Both the position numbers and the translations under genes were made by a program. A stretch of DNA of 64,000 bases from Ferrimonas aestuarii (GTDB taxonomy: Bacteria > Pseudomonadota > Gammaproteobacteria > Enterobacterales > Shewanellaceae), in the NCBI RefSeq assembly GCF_005116665.1, contig NZ_SWCJ01000003.1:124001-188000 (forward strand). The letters run 5' to 3'. The notes beneath the pieces were generated by a model that was not told the DNA's origin, did not search any database, and saw only the letters and a list, made by a program, of their open reading frames with translations. This document shows positions 38,720 through 47,514 of the stretch, one piece after another (within the stretch, counting starts at the first letter, position 1; every line of letters begins with the position of its first letter).

Positions 38720-39418
38720 GTGTCGTTACACCATCAAATTCGCCAATATCTGTTAGATCAGGCTCAAATGCATGGTTGGTTAGCCCATGCCAAAATCCCT
38801 TCTGAGCGTGAACTGCAAACGAAATTTCACGCCAGTCGCATCACGATTCGAGATGGGCTCACCAAATTGGAATCTCAAGGTTTCATCTATCGAGTTAATC
38901 GCAAAGGCTGGTTTATTAGCCCGCCGCGATTGTTGTGGGACCCTTGCCATCGGGTAAATTTTTACCAGCAGGCCAGAGATCAGGGAATGCAACCGGAAAC
39001 CGAAGTCGTTAGCGTTAATCCCCTCTATGATGCCCCGCTTATCCGGCATCAATTCGGCATGGACTACGGTAACAACCTTGAGCTACTGCGGCTACGCCGC
39101 TTAGATGGCCGCCCGGTAATGGTAGAGCGGATCTATTTAAGGCAAACCGACTTTCCTGGGTTGGCTCAACAACCTTTGGACGGCTCAATTACCGAATTGT
39201 TTGCCAATAAGTATCAGGTACAGATCAACCATGAATCTAGCCACATTTTGGTCTGTGGTACCCAATCTGAAGAGGCGGCTCTGCTGGGGATTCCGGAAGG
39301 CACCGCTTGCCTGCACATCGAGCGCAAGCGCTATGACGCCAACGACCGACTTGTGGATTACAACCTCGAATACTGGCGTCAAGATGCACTGGAACTGAAA
39401 GTCAGCAGCCGTAAATAG
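38720..39418 (+). CDS. phnR: GntR/UTRA transcriptional regulator of phosphonate use (PhnR-like)
   Basis: A 232-aa HutC-subfamily GntR protein. The winged helix-turn-helix (about 5-65; IPSERELQTKFHASRITIRD, LESQGFIYRVNRKGWFIS) is followed by a UTRA effector domain (LLRLRRLDGRPVMVERIYL, then HILVCGTQSEEAALLGIPEG and NLEYWRQDALEL). It resembles the PhnR regulators of 2-aminoethylphosphonate operons. It starts with GTG, with GAGG about ten bases upstream. Last gene of the operon; the palindromes at 32251 and 32464 are its likely targets. The ligand would be an imported phosphonate or intermediate. Confidence 0.85.
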   Translation: MSLHHQIRQYLLDQAQMHGWLAHAKIPSERELQTKFHASRITIRDGLTKLESQGFIYRVNRKGWFISPPRLLWDPCHRVNFYQQARDQGMQPETEVVSVNPLYDAPLIRHQFGMDYGNNLELLRLRRLDGRPVMVERIYLRQTDFPGLAQQPLDGSITELFANKYQVQINHESSHILVCGTQSEEAALLGIPEGTACLHIERKRYDANDRLVDYNLEYWRQDALELKVSSRK

Positions 39419-39432
39419 ATCTCAGTATTCAG

Positions 39433-39861
39433 CTACAGCCACTCATTCATAACGACGTGGGTGGTGATTTTGCGCACCGAAGGCAAGGCATCGATCTCCG
39501 CTCGAACCTCGTGAAGGCGCTGCATCGATGCCATCTTGGCAAACACCAACAGATCCACATGACCGCTAATGCCATGACAGGTCAATACCTCTGGGATCTG
39601 GGCAATGGCGTCGGTGATGTCTCGACAACTTTTGTCTGCGTGAACAATCTCAAAGTAAGCACTCACCCCAGTGAGCATCGACTGCTGCAACTGCACCCGA
39701 TAGCCTCGAATGATGCCATTTCGCTCCAATTTCTTGATTCGCTCAGAGACCGACGAACGCGCCAAATTTACCTTGGCCGCAATATTGGCCACACTTTGAC
39801 GCGCGTCCAGTTTAAGCTCTGAGATAATGGCGTTATCAAACGCATCTAATTCGGTGGGCAC
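39433..39861 (-). CDS. Lrp/AsnC family transcriptional regulator
   Basis: A 142-aa regulator with an N-terminal helix-turn-helix (LDAFDNAIISELKLDARQSV, ARSSVSERIKKLERNGIIRG) and a C-terminal RAM/ligand domain (SGHVDLLVFAKMASMQRLHE). It is divergent from yjeH across 122 bp containing a 17-bp palindrome, so it probably controls that amino-acid exporter in response to an amino acid such as methionine or leucine (inference). It is convergent with the GntR gene, with 14 bp between stops. Confidence 0.92.
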   Translation of the reverse strand: MPTELDAFDNAIISELKLDARQSVANIAAKVNLARSSVSERIKKLERNGIIRGYRVQLQQSMLTGVSAYFEIVHADKSCRDITDAIAQIPEVLTCHGISGHVDLLVFAKMASMQRLHEVRAEIDALPSVRKITTHVVMNEWL

Positions 39862-39874
39862 CTAAACACTCCTA

Positions 39875-39891
39875 GCCGACGATTCGTCGGC
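39875..39891. promoter_or_regulatory. Palindromic operator candidate for the Lrp-type regulator
   Basis: GCCGACGA-T-TCGTCGGC is a perfect 17-bp palindrome 14 bp upstream of the Lrp start. A further half-site-like TTGCCGACAG follows near 39915. Position and symmetry suit autoregulation together with control of yjeH. Confidence 0.5.
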
Positions 39892-39983
39892 AAACTCCGA
39901 TAAACTGTTGGTGATTGCCGACAGTAACTAAGTTATCTAAGCAGTACAATAGTCCAATAAAATTGAATAAAGAGAACCCTTCT

Positions 39984-41234
39984 ATGTCAGAACTTAAAGG
40001 CACCATTGGCCGCTGGCAAGGGGTGGGCATGATCACCACCTCACTGCTGGGCACCAGTGTATTTATCCTGCCTCAGGTTACCGTCGATATGGCGGCATCT
40101 GCTGCTCTTTGGGCTTGGATACTGCTGGTAATCGCTATCTTGCCGTTGGCCTTAGTGTTTGCTGAGCTAGGTAAACGTTTTCCCAATGCCGGTGGTCCAT
40201 CCCACTTCGTGAGTCTCGCATTTAATCGCCGACTGGGTGCCAGCATTGGCCTGCTATTTCTGTTTGCCGCTCCCGTTGGTACGCCAGCGGCGCTTATGAT
40301 CACCTTTGAGTTCATCAAACCACTGATTGCCCTCACTGATACGGAGCTGCTGATGGCTCAGTTGGGGGCATTGGCGTTTCTGTTTGTCATCAATGTGCGG
40401 GGACTTAAGCTCTCCAGCGTCCTGCAGCTCACCCTAACTCTGGCCATTGTCGCCATTACCCTGTCGCTGCTTTGGGGTAACGAACTGCATCTTCCCGCTG
40501 ATCTGAATTCCCAATTAGAAGCGCCTTCACCAAGCCTTTGGAGCGCCTTTGCCATCGCCCTGTGGGCCTATTTAGGCATCGAAATTGTCAGTCACCTGTC
40601 GGAAGAGTTTAAGCGCCCAGAGCGAGACTTTGTGCCAGCCATGGTGATCGCCACGGTATTGGTGGCGGCCATCTATCTGGTCTCTACCGCCATGGTATTG
40701 GGGCTACCCAAGGATCATGGTGCAGGTTTGGCCATGGTGGCGCTGTTTGATCAGCAGTTTGGTGACGGTGGCGCCTTAGTCATCGGCGTTCTTGGCACCG
40801 CCGCAGGTCTGGCGACGGTGAACACCTACCTATCTGGCATGTCACGATTGATGTGGCGTTTGGCTCAAGAGGGGCAACTGCCCTCCCAATTGGGTCGCTT
40901 GAATCGCCACCGAGTGCCGACGCTGGGTTTAGGCATTTTGCTGATTGTGGTGGCCATCGCTTTGGTGTTTACCCACCTAAGCGGTCTAAATTTCGAGCCT
41001 CTACTAGAGTGGTGCAACGGCCTGTTTGTACTGATATATCTTTGCTCAATGTTGGCCGGTTACAAACTGCTTTCCAAACGATTTCGGGTTAAAGCGCTAT
41101 TGGGAATTGGCGCATGTGCCCTGTTCGCCCTCTCCTTAGGCAGCGCAATGATCTATGGCATGATTATCTTTGCCGCCGCTTGGCTGTGGCAGTCAAAAGC
41201 GAATCAGCAGCAGACTGCTAACGAGAGTAATTAG
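39984..41234 (+). CDS. yjeH: YjeH-like amino-acid exporter (APC family)
   Basis: Inner-membrane exporter; E. coli YjeH exports methionine and branched-chain amino acids. I use the ATG at 39984 (MSELKGTIGRWQGVGMITTS), giving 416 aa and matching the family N-terminus. The upstream extension to 39915 is not membrane-like. Roughly 12 hydrophobic segments are visible; LLGTSVFILPQVTVDMAA is the unwound TM1 motif of APC transporters. It is divergent from an Lrp-type gene and followed by the terminator at 41247-41274. Confidence 0.88.
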   Translation: MSELKGTIGRWQGVGMITTSLLGTSVFILPQVTVDMAASAALWAWILLVIAILPLALVFAELGKRFPNAGGPSHFVSLAFNRRLGASIGLLFLFAAPVGTPAALMITFEFIKPLIALTDTELLMAQLGALAFLFVINVRGLKLSSVLQLTLTLAIVAITLSLLWGNELHLPADLNSQLEAPSPSLWSAFAIALWAYLGIEIVSHLSEEFKRPERDFVPAMVIATVLVAAIYLVSTAMVLGLPKDHGAGLAMVALFDQQFGDGGALVIGVLGTAAGLATVNTYLSGMSRLMWRLAQEGQLPSQLGRLNRHRVPTLGLGILLIVVAIALVFTHLSGLNFEPLLEWCNGLFVLIYLCSMLAGYKLLSKRFRVKALLGIGACALFALSLGSAMIYGMIIFAAAWLWQSKANQQQTANESN

Positions 41235-41243
41235 CAATGCGTC

Positions 41244-41274
41244 CACAAAAAACCCAGCTTGCGCTGGTTTTTTA
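41244..41274. terminator. Terminator after yjeH (left copy of a 24-bp direct repeat)
   Basis: CCAGC-TTGC-GCTGG stem (41254-41267) with A-run before and T6 after. Positions 41244-41267 are identical to 42612-42635. The two copies bracket an AT-rich three-gene insert. Confidence 0.85.
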
Positions 41275-41293
41275 TTAAGTAGCTAAAAGTTTC

Positions 41294-42019
41294 TCAAAGA
41301 CTATTTTTGGCATATTTCAACAACAAGTCACCATTATTCAGAATGTACTCTTCAACGTACAAATCTGGGGATGCGTTTTTAAATGCGTCAACAAAGGCTA
41401 TAGCCTCGTTTTTGTCTTGATAGCGCCCTGAAATTAAACATGCATACTCACGACAATACTGATAATTAACCTGATAGTCTTCCGGAAACTCAACACCCCA
41501 GTTATCTTGCCACTGGCCATGAGTTTCCTCTCCGATAAAATCATCAGTAAGAAACTGCACAAAATCTGATGGGCTTGCCATCATCACTTGAATCACTTGG
41601 CGCTCAATTGAGGTAAAACTTAATCCATCACCATTAAAGTGAGGAAAATAGACAAGATCATCAACGAAAAATGGTGAGTTTTTTTCAAGGTAATGCTCAT
41701 ACAACTCACCGTAATTCGCATCTCCACGCTGCACAAGTTCAGTCTTAAAGGTAGGCATTTGTAAACGCTCTAACTCTCCAACATTCGGCACTTGCCGTTC
41801 AATATCGATAGCTGGCTCAGCACGCCGTTGCTCTAGCTGCAAGGAAGTTTCCACCTCTGACACTAACGCCAGAGAAGAGTCATCGACCTTGCTATCCTGT
41901 AGCGTCATTTCACCAGACTTATTAGAGCTAAAAGCTGGAACTGGCTCAGCCCTATAAACAAAGAATGATCCTGATACTATAAGTACAAGCAACGACACCC
42001 AGATATATACATGTCTCAT
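41294..42019 (-). CDS. Membrane-anchored protein of unknown function (241 aa)
   Basis: I do not recognise this protein. It has one N-terminal membrane segment (VYIWVSLLVLIVSGSFFVYR), then an acidic, low-complexity linker (to about 90) and a folded C-terminal domain of about 140 residues rich in aromatic and acidic residues (FVDDLVYFPHFNGDGLSFTS, QWQDNWGVEFPEDYQVNYQY). Two cysteines occur in QYCREYACLISGRY. Topology predicts a periplasmic C-terminal domain. The start is ATG 42019 (GAGG upstream); a TTG at 42022 is also possible. It is the last gene of a minus-strand group with two secreted cysteine-rich micropeptides, 53 bp apart. Base use is clearly AT-richer than the flanks, a sign of acquisition. 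It could process, sense or neutralise the peptides; that is speculation. Confidence 0.75.
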   Translation of the reverse strand: MRHVYIWVSLLVLIVSGSFFVYRAEPVPAFSSNKSGEMTLQDSKVDDSSLALVSEVETSLQLEQRRAEPAIDIERQVPNVGELERLQMPTFKTELVQRGDANYGELYEHYLEKNSPFFVDDLVYFPHFNGDGLSFTSIERQVIQVMMASPSDFVQFLTDDFIGEETHGQWQDNWGVEFPEDYQVNYQYCREYACLISGRYQDKNEAIAFVDAFKNASPDLYVEEYILNNGDLLLKYAKNSL

Positions 42020-42072
42020 CAATACATCCTCAAAGCTAGTGAAAAAGTATCACACTAAACTTTTAGTCTAAA

Positions 42073-42243
42073 TTAAGGCTCTCCTCGTGGTTTACAAGCC
42101 TCTTTAGGGCACACCCAACCACCAATCACTCTAGAGCATTTATCGGTGTCACATGTCATTGGACCTAAAGGGCCAGCCCATGAGTGCTCCGAACCTAAAG
42201 CACCCAAAATAATAAATAAAGAAGTAATAAAGAATCTAATCAT
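42073..42243 (-). CDS. Secreted cysteine-rich micropeptide 2 (56 aa)
   Basis: Small gene with a near-perfect AAGGAGGT ribosome site six bases before the ATG at 42243. It encodes a signal peptide (MIRFFITSLFIILGALGSEH, then SWA) followed by a mature peptide of about 33 residues starting GPLGPMTCDTDKCSRVIGG and continuing WVCPKEACKPRGEP. The four cysteines could form two disulfides. Its ATG overlaps the stop of micropeptide 1 (ATGA), so the pair is translationally coupled. Both mature peptides begin with Gly-Pro straight after an Ala cleavage site. No family recognised; a secreted toxin/bacteriocin, signal or envelope peptide are all possible. Confidence 0.75.
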   Translation of the reverse strand: MIRFFITSLFIILGALGSEHSWAGPLGPMTCDTDKCSRVIGGWVCPKEACKPRGEP

Positions 42244-42377
42244 GGTTTACCTCCTTCGCTAGTTTCCTGGCAGTAGCAGTGTGTCTTATCGCATACACAA
42301 TCTAAATCTTTGGGGCCAGCATAGCTCACACCAATAGGCGCTATAGCTAAAACTAGAAATAGTAACAATGTCCGCAT
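42240..42377 (-). CDS. Secreted cysteine-rich micropeptide 1 (45 aa)
   Basis: ATG at 42377 with GGATG upstream. Signal peptide MRTLLLFLVLAIAPIGVSYA and a mature peptide of 25 residues, GPKDLDCVCDKTHCYC followed by QETSEGGKP, with two CxC pairs. The stop TGA overlaps the ATG of micropeptide 2. The CxC pairs could bind metal or form disulfides. It heads the AT-rich three-gene group. Unlike random short frames it combines a ribosome site, a good signal peptide, coupling, and the same Ala/Gly-Pro cleavage context as its neighbour, so I regard it as real. Function unknown. Confidence 0.72.
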   Translation of the reverse strand: MRTLLLFLVLAIAPIGVSYAGPKDLDCVCDKTHCYCQETSEGGKP

Positions 42378-42611
42378 TTATTCATCCTTAAAACAAAATC
42401 AAGAGCGGATAATGTATACAAAAATAGCAAGGACAAAAACGTAGATAGGAAAAAATAGAGTTTTACGCAGGCAATAAGGTTTAAAATCTCACACGCCTCT
42501 AGTCAAAAGCTCCGCACCAAGAGTCCATTTCCCCCTTCATATTCAAAACACTCATAATCATGAGAAATTTTTATTAGCAATCGCATTTTAATCAGATGTT
42601 CGACTCAGATA
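42378..42611. other. AT-rich upstream region of the micropeptide operon
   Basis: This region holds the presumed minus-strand promoter of the micropeptide genes (TATACATTAT near 42412-42421). Its composition is AT-rich like the genes it precedes. No further gene is supported; a 20-codon minus-strand frame near 42555 lacks a ribosome site. Confidence 0.4.
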
Positions 42612-42642
42612 CACAAAAAACCCAGCTTGCGCTGGGTTTTTA
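42612..42642. terminator. Terminator after the AcrB-like gene (right copy of the 24-bp repeat)
   Basis: Perfect CCCAGC-TTGC-GCTGGG stem with a preceding A6 and following T5. It ends the minus-strand RND operon. The left 24 bases are identical to 41244-41267. Confidence 0.88.
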
Positions 42643-42669
42643 GACGTTCTGTTCAATTCAGAGATTGCT

Positions 42670-45600
42670 TTAGTTTAGCTCAGTCGCCGTTTCGGCTTCA
42701 GCGTGCTTAGCTTTACGCTCTCGCTTACTGAAGATCCGCTCTACAATCACGAAGAACAGCGGGATAAAGAAGATTCCCAAGAAGGTGGAACTCACCATAC
42801 CGCCCAGTACGCCGGTACCAATCGCATTCTGCGCACCGGAGCCTACGCCAGTACTGATCGCCAGCGGTACAACCCCAAGACCAAAGGCCAAGGAGGTCAT
42901 TAGAATCGGGCGCAAACGCACTCGAACCGCATGCAGAGTTGCGTCAATTAAAGACGCTCCTTTCTCGTAGTACTCTTTAGCAAATTCCACAATCAAGATG
43001 GCGTTTTTGGTCGCCAAGCCGACCGTAGTCAACAGACCCACCTGGAAGAATACGTCGTTCGACAGGCCTCGACCATAGGTGGCCAACAGCGCGCCGATAA
43101 TGCCCAGAGGCACCACCAGAATCACCGCAAATGGTACCGACCAGCTCTCATACAGGGCAGCCAATACTAGGAACACCACTAGGATAGACAGCGCATACAA
43201 CGCCGGCGCTTGGTTACCAGACAGTCGCTCCTCATAGGAGAGGCCGTTCCAGGAGATACCAAAACCAGGAGGCAGTTGCTGGGCCATCTCTTCCATGGCG
43301 ACCATGGCGGCACCGGTACTGAAACCAGGCGCAGTGGCACCTTGAATGTTCACTGCAGGCAAGCCACCGAAACGCTCCAGACGTGGAGAGGCGTATTCCC
43401 AACTGCCCGTAGCGAATGCCGAGAACGGCACCATTTCGCCATGGGCGTTACGAACAAACCATTTGTCCAGATCCCCAGGCTGCATACGGAAATCCGCTTC
43501 ACCCTGAACAAACACCTTCTTCACTCGACCGCGGTCGATGAAATCATTGACGTAGGAACTACCCCAAGCCGTAGACAGCGTGGCGTTGACATCATTGATG
43601 TTCAGACTCAGAGCCCGCAGCTTGCCATGGTCAATATGCAGCTGGTACTGAGGCGCATCTTCCTGACCGTTAGGGCGCACGCCCACTAGGTTCGGATTCT
43701 CTGCAGCCATGCCCAGAAGCTGATTACGAGCGGCAATCAACGCGTCATGGCCCTGACCGTTCTTATCCTGAAGATAGAGGTCGAAACCATTGGCGGTGCC
43801 AAGCTCTAGTACCGCAGGCGGTACGAAGGCAAATACAAACGCCTCTTTAATTTGCGAGAAGGCCCCCATGGCTCGACCGGCCACCGATTGCACATCGCTG
43901 CCCGCGCCAGTGCGTTCTTCCCATGGCTTCATGTTAACGAACGCCAAGCCCATGTTCTGGCCCATGCCCGCAAAGGAGAACCCAGACACGGTAAACACCG
44001 ACTCAACGGAATCGCCTTCCTGCTTCAGCAAGTAATCTTCAACCTGCTCTAGAACCTCTTGAGTACGCTCCTGAGTGGAGTTTGGCGGCAAAATGGCCTG
44101 CACAAACATCACCCCTTGATCCTCATCGGGCAGAAACGCCGTAGGCATGCGCATGAAGATCCAGCCCGTGGCCACAACCAGAGCCAGATAGATCATAAAC
44201 ACACGGCCGGTACGTTTGATGATGCCGCCCACACTGGATTCATAGCGAGACGTCAGCTTATCAAACCAGCGGTTAAACGCGCCGAAGAAGCCTTTGGTGG
44301 TGTGCGCATGACCTTTCTTAATCGGCTTAAGCATGGTGGCACACAACGCTGGCGTCAGAATGATTGCCACCAGTACTGACAACGCCATTGCCGATACAAT
44401 GGTGATGGAGAACTGACGGTAGATAACCCCAGTAGAGCCAGACATAAATGCCATCGGCACGAATACCGCTGACAAGGTCAAACCGATGCCCACCAGCGCG
44501 CCGGTGATCTGATCCATAGACTTACGGGTCGCTTCCAATGGGCTACAGCCCTCTTCCGACATCACCCGTTCGACGTTTTCCACCACCACAATGGCATCAT
44601 CCACCAACAGGCCGATGGCAAGAACCATGGCGAACATGGTCAGGGTGTTGATGGAGAATCCAGTGGCCGCCAAAATGCCAAAGGTGCCTAGCAGTACCAC
44701 GGGCACCGCAATCATTGGGATCAGGGTTGCACGGAAGTTCTGCAGGAACAGGTACATGATAAGGAATACCAGCACCACCGCTTCCAACAGGGTGTGCACA
44801 ACCCCTTCAATAGACTTACCAACAAATGGGGTGGTATCAAATGGCAGCACCACGTCCAACCCTTCAGGGAAGAACGGACGCATCTCATCCACCTTAGCCA
44901 TCACCGCTTTTGCGGTATCCAAAGCATTGGCACCGGTGGCCAGCTGAATCGCCAGACCTGCGGCCGGACGACCGTTATAGAAGGAGGTTACCGAGTAGCT
45001 TTCGGCCCCCACTTCCACTTTAGCCACATCCCCTAGGAATACCTTGGCGCCAGATGCATCAGACTTAAGCACAATCTGCTCAAACTCTTCTGCCGTTTGC
45101 AGACGGCTTTGAGCGGAGATGGTGGCGCTAAGCTGCTGACCTTTAACCGATGGCGTGCCGCCCAACTGACCTGCAGATACCTGAGCGTTTTGCTCACGAA
45201 TGGCGGCAACGATGTCATTGGTGGTCAAGCTAAAACGGTTTAGCTTCAATGGATCCAGCCAGATGCGCATGGCGTACTGGGAGCCAAACAGGGTAATGTT
45301 ACCCACCCCAGAAACTCGGCTCATGGGATCCTGAATGTTGGCAGCCACGTAATCGGCGATGTCCGCCTTATCCATGGAGCCATCCTGGGAGACAAAACCC
45401 AGTACCATCAAGAAACCGGCACTGGCTTTGTTTACGCTAATGCCCTGGGCCTGAACCTCTTGAGGCAGCAGCGGTGTCGCCAGCTGCAGTTTGTTCTGCA
45501 CCTGTACCTGAGCAATGTCAGCATCCGCTTCCGCGTTAAAGGTCAGGGTAATGGTGGCATTACCAAAGCTGTCACTCTGAGACGAGATATAACGCAGATG

Positions 45601-45819
45601 ATCCAAACCGGTCATCTGCTGCTCTATCACCTGAGTAACGGTATCTTCTACAGTTTTTGCAGACGCACCCGGGTAGTTAGCACTTACTTCAATGGTCGGT
45701 GGCGCAATACTGGGGTATTGCGATACCGGTAACGTCGTAATCGACAGGACACCCGCCAGCATCACGATGATGGCGATTACCCAGGCGAAAATCGGACGGT
45801 CAATAAAAAATCGAGCCAT
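42670..45819 (-). CDS. RND multidrug efflux transporter, AcrB/MexB type (HAE1)
   Basis: Inner-membrane proton-driven drug pump of 1049 aa, the usual AcrB length. Visible: the N-terminus [20 protein letters not shown], proton-relay aspartates in [18 protein letters not shown] (TM4), and the TM10 lysine in [19 protein letters not shown]. The two large periplasmic loops and 12-helix layout are intact. It follows the AcrA-like gene by 14 bp. The outer-membrane channel (TolC type) is not in the operon and must be encoded elsewhere. The C-terminus is acidic and the repeat-copy terminator follows. Confidence 0.96.
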   Translation of the reverse strand: MARFFIDRPIFAWVIAIIVMLAGVLSITTLPVSQYPSIAPPTIEVSANYPGASAKTVEDTVTQVIEQQMTGLDHLRYISSQSDSFGNATITLTFNAEADADIAQVQVQNKLQLATPLLPQEVQAQGISVNKASAGFLMVLGFVSQDGSMDKADIADYVAANIQDPMSRVSGVGNITLFGSQYAMRIWLDPLKLNRFSLTTNDIVAAIREQNAQVSAGQLGGTPSVKGQQLSATISAQSRLQTAEEFEQIVLKSDASGAKVFLGDVAKVEVGAESYSVTSFYNGRPAAGLAIQLATGANALDTAKAVMAKVDEMRPFFPEGLDVVLPFDTTPFVGKSIEGVVHTLLEAVVLVFLIMYLFLQNFRATLIPMIAVPVVLLGTFGILAATGFSINTLTMFAMVLAIGLLVDDAIVVVENVERVMSEEGCSPLEATRKSMDQITGALVGIGLTLSAVFVPMAFMSGSTGVIYRQFSITIVSAMALSVLVAIILTPALCATMLKPIKKGHAHTTKGFFGAFNRWFDKLTSRYESSVGGIIKRTGRVFMIYLALVVATGWIFMRMPTAFLPDEDQGVMFVQAILPPNSTQERTQEVLEQVEDYLLKQEGDSVESVFTVSGFSFAGMGQNMGLAFVNMKPWEERTGAGSDVQSVAGRAMGAFSQIKEAFVFAFVPPAVLELGTANGFDLYLQDKNGQGHDALIAARNQLLGMAAENPNLVGVRPNGQEDAPQYQLHIDHGKLRALSLNINDVNATLSTAWGSSYVNDFIDRGRVKKVFVQGEADFRMQPGDLDKWFVRNAHGEMVPFSAFATGSWEYASPRLERFGGLPAVNIQGATAPGFSTGAAMVAMEEMAQQLPPGFGISWNGLSYEERLSGNQAPALYALSILVVFLVLAALYESWSVPFAVILVVPLGIIGALLATYGRGLSNDVFFQVGLLTTVGLATKNAILIVEFAKEYYEKGASLIDATLHAVRVRLRPILMTSLAFGLGVVPLAISTGVGSGAQNAIGTGVLGGMVSSTFLGIFFIPLFFVIVERIFSKRERKAKHAEAETATELN

Positions 45820-45833
45820 AAAACTGCCTTAAC

Positions 45834-46985
45834 TTATTCTGCTTTCGCCTGAGCTTCATTTACCAAGTTAGCGGTTACCTGTGCACCAGGGCGCACCTTC
45901 TGCAGACCACTCACAATCACGGTATCACCCGCTTCAAGGCCCTTGGTCACTAGCCATTGATGGTCAACGGCTTCGGCGGTCTCTACAGTGCGAGATTCCA
46001 CGGTGTTATCGGCAGTAACCACCATGGCAACACCATGACCTTTCGGGTCACGAGCGATCGCTTTTTGCGGTACCAAGATCGCTTCTGGCGCTGTACCCAC
46101 GTTCAAGATAGTGCGCACAAACATACCCGGCAGCAACAGACCATCTGGATTCGGGAACTCAGCCCGCAACAATACAGTGCCCATGTCTTGGTTGACGGTC
46201 ACCTCGGCAAACTGCAATTTGCCCGGATACTGATAAGGGGTGCCATCTTCCAGCAGCAGTCGCACATCGGCGTTGGCTGGCTGGATCAGGGAACCATTGG
46301 CAATGCGCTGCTTCAGGCGCAACATTTCGGTGCTGGATTGCACAATCTCAATGTTGATGGGATCAAGCTGAGAGATGGTGGCCATCGATTGAGCTTGGCC
46401 CACTCCCACTAACGCACCCGGCGTAACTTCCGATTTGCCAATTCGACCAGAGATTGGTGCTTTCACCTTGGTGTACTCTAGGTTGATTTCAGCGGTATTG
46501 ATGGCGGCCTTAGCCATGGCCACACTGGCTTTCGCTTCCAGATAGGTTGCTTCCGCCTGATCGAAGTCCTGCTCACTGACGGAGTTGGTTTTCACCAGCT
46601 CTTTATAGCGAGCTGCGGTGGCCTTTGCCGATGCCATGGAGGCTTTGGCACGCTCCAGATCCGCTTTAGCACTGACCAACGCCGCTTCATAAGGGGCCGC
46701 GTCAATCTGATACAAAGGTTGGCCTTGAGTCACCTCACCACCTTCAACAAAGGTGCGCGCCTCAATGATTCCATTCACCTGTGGGCGTACCTCAGCTTCC
46801 ATATAGGCACGGCTGCGTCCTGGCAACTCCAGTGAGATCGTTTGAGATGTGGCTTCCAGTTTCACCGCATCAACGGGCACACTTTGTGGTCCAGTTGGTG
46901 CCTGAGCCTGTTGCTCTGGTGATTCACAACCAACAATAAATAGCGCCGTAGCGATCACAGTGGCAATAGTCAGCTTTTGCCGCAT
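45834..46985 (-). CDS. RND periplasmic adaptor lipoprotein, AcrA/MexA type
   Basis: Membrane-fusion subunit linking the pump to an outer-membrane channel. I use the ATG at 46985 (MRQKLTIATVIATALFIVGC), which has AGGAG upstream and places the lipobox LFIVGC correctly. The result is 383 aa; the longer frame would put 28 extra residues before the signal peptide. Lipoyl-like halves (GIIEARTFVEGGEVTQGQPL; VKAPISGRIGKSEVTPGALV) surround a coiled-coil hairpin rich in Ala and Lys. First gene of the operon with the AcrB-like pump. No TetR-type repressor is adjacent. Confidence 0.95.
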   Translation of the reverse strand: MRQKLTIATVIATALFIVGCESPEQQAQAPTGPQSVPVDAVKLEATSQTISLELPGRSRAYMEAEVRPQVNGIIEARTFVEGGEVTQGQPLYQIDAAPYEAALVSAKADLERAKASMASAKATAARYKELVKTNSVSEQDFDQAEATYLEAKASVAMAKAAINTAEINLEYTKVKAPISGRIGKSEVTPGALVGVGQAQSMATISQLDPINIEIVQSSTEMLRLKQRIANGSLIQPANADVRLLLEDGTPYQYPGKLQFAEVTVNQDMGTVLLRAEFPNPDGLLLPGMFVRTILNVGTAPEAILVPQKAIARDPKGHGVAMVVTADNTVESRTVETAEAVDHQWLVTKGLEAGDTVIVSGLQKVRPGAQVTANLVNEAQAKAE

Positions 46986-47514
46986 TTGAACTCCTAAATA
47001 AACACCAAATCTCCCTGCCGAGATCCGATAGGGAGTATAAAAATTGCAATAAGGATAATTAATAAACACTTATCTCATACACAAGGTATATCGACAAGCG
47101 AATATAGATCTGAAAAGTGTAAACGAATGAAAGTAATTACATAACCTAGCTGCAGTTGTTAAGCCCCTGTTTCATCAACTTTTATGTAGGCCCAACATTT
47201 CGAACAACATTTTATTTACAAACTTGAAAGCAAAGAACAAAGGTAAATTTTATTAAAGAGGAAATCTCCTACAGTTCCCTCAGACTTTTTTACCGTCAGA
47301 TACAAAACTCACGGAAGATAAACCCAAATCAGTAGTGAGTTTAGTGATTCTTCGCTAAATCAAATTCAATTATCTGGCGCACAAATTTACTTACAATTCG
47401 CCGCCGACACCACAAATAAAATCCACTTTAATTTTTCAAATCAATAAACAAAGCACAGCTAAAACCATTTGTTAGCTTTAGCTGTGCCGTTGCCATTAAC
47501 TAATGCAGATAATA
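46986..47514. other. Upstream region of the RND operon, no gene seen
   Basis: This AT-rich stretch of about 530 bp lies between two minus-strand genes. In the presumed adaptor-gene leader, CTCCCT (47011-47016) pairs with AGGGAG (47030-47035). The Kef terminator is at the right end. No open frame with a ribosome site was found on either strand. The missing local repressor suggests global or two-component control. Confidence 0.5.
47453..47487 (-). terminator. Terminator of the kef operon
   Basis: GCACAGCTAAA and TTTAGCTGTGC form a perfect 11-bp stem with a 13-nt loop, 28 bp past the antiporter stop. The minus-strand sequence after it is T-rich (TTTGTTTATT). Confidence 0.7.

Noticed and set aside
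42490..42570. Third micropeptide gene upstream of the pair
   Set aside because: A 20-codon minus-strand frame exists but has no ribosome site and no signal peptide.
41244..42635. Insertion sequence or integron cassette
   Set aside because: No transposase or integrase, no terminal inverted repeats, and the 24-bp repeats are functional terminators rather than target-site duplications of usual length.
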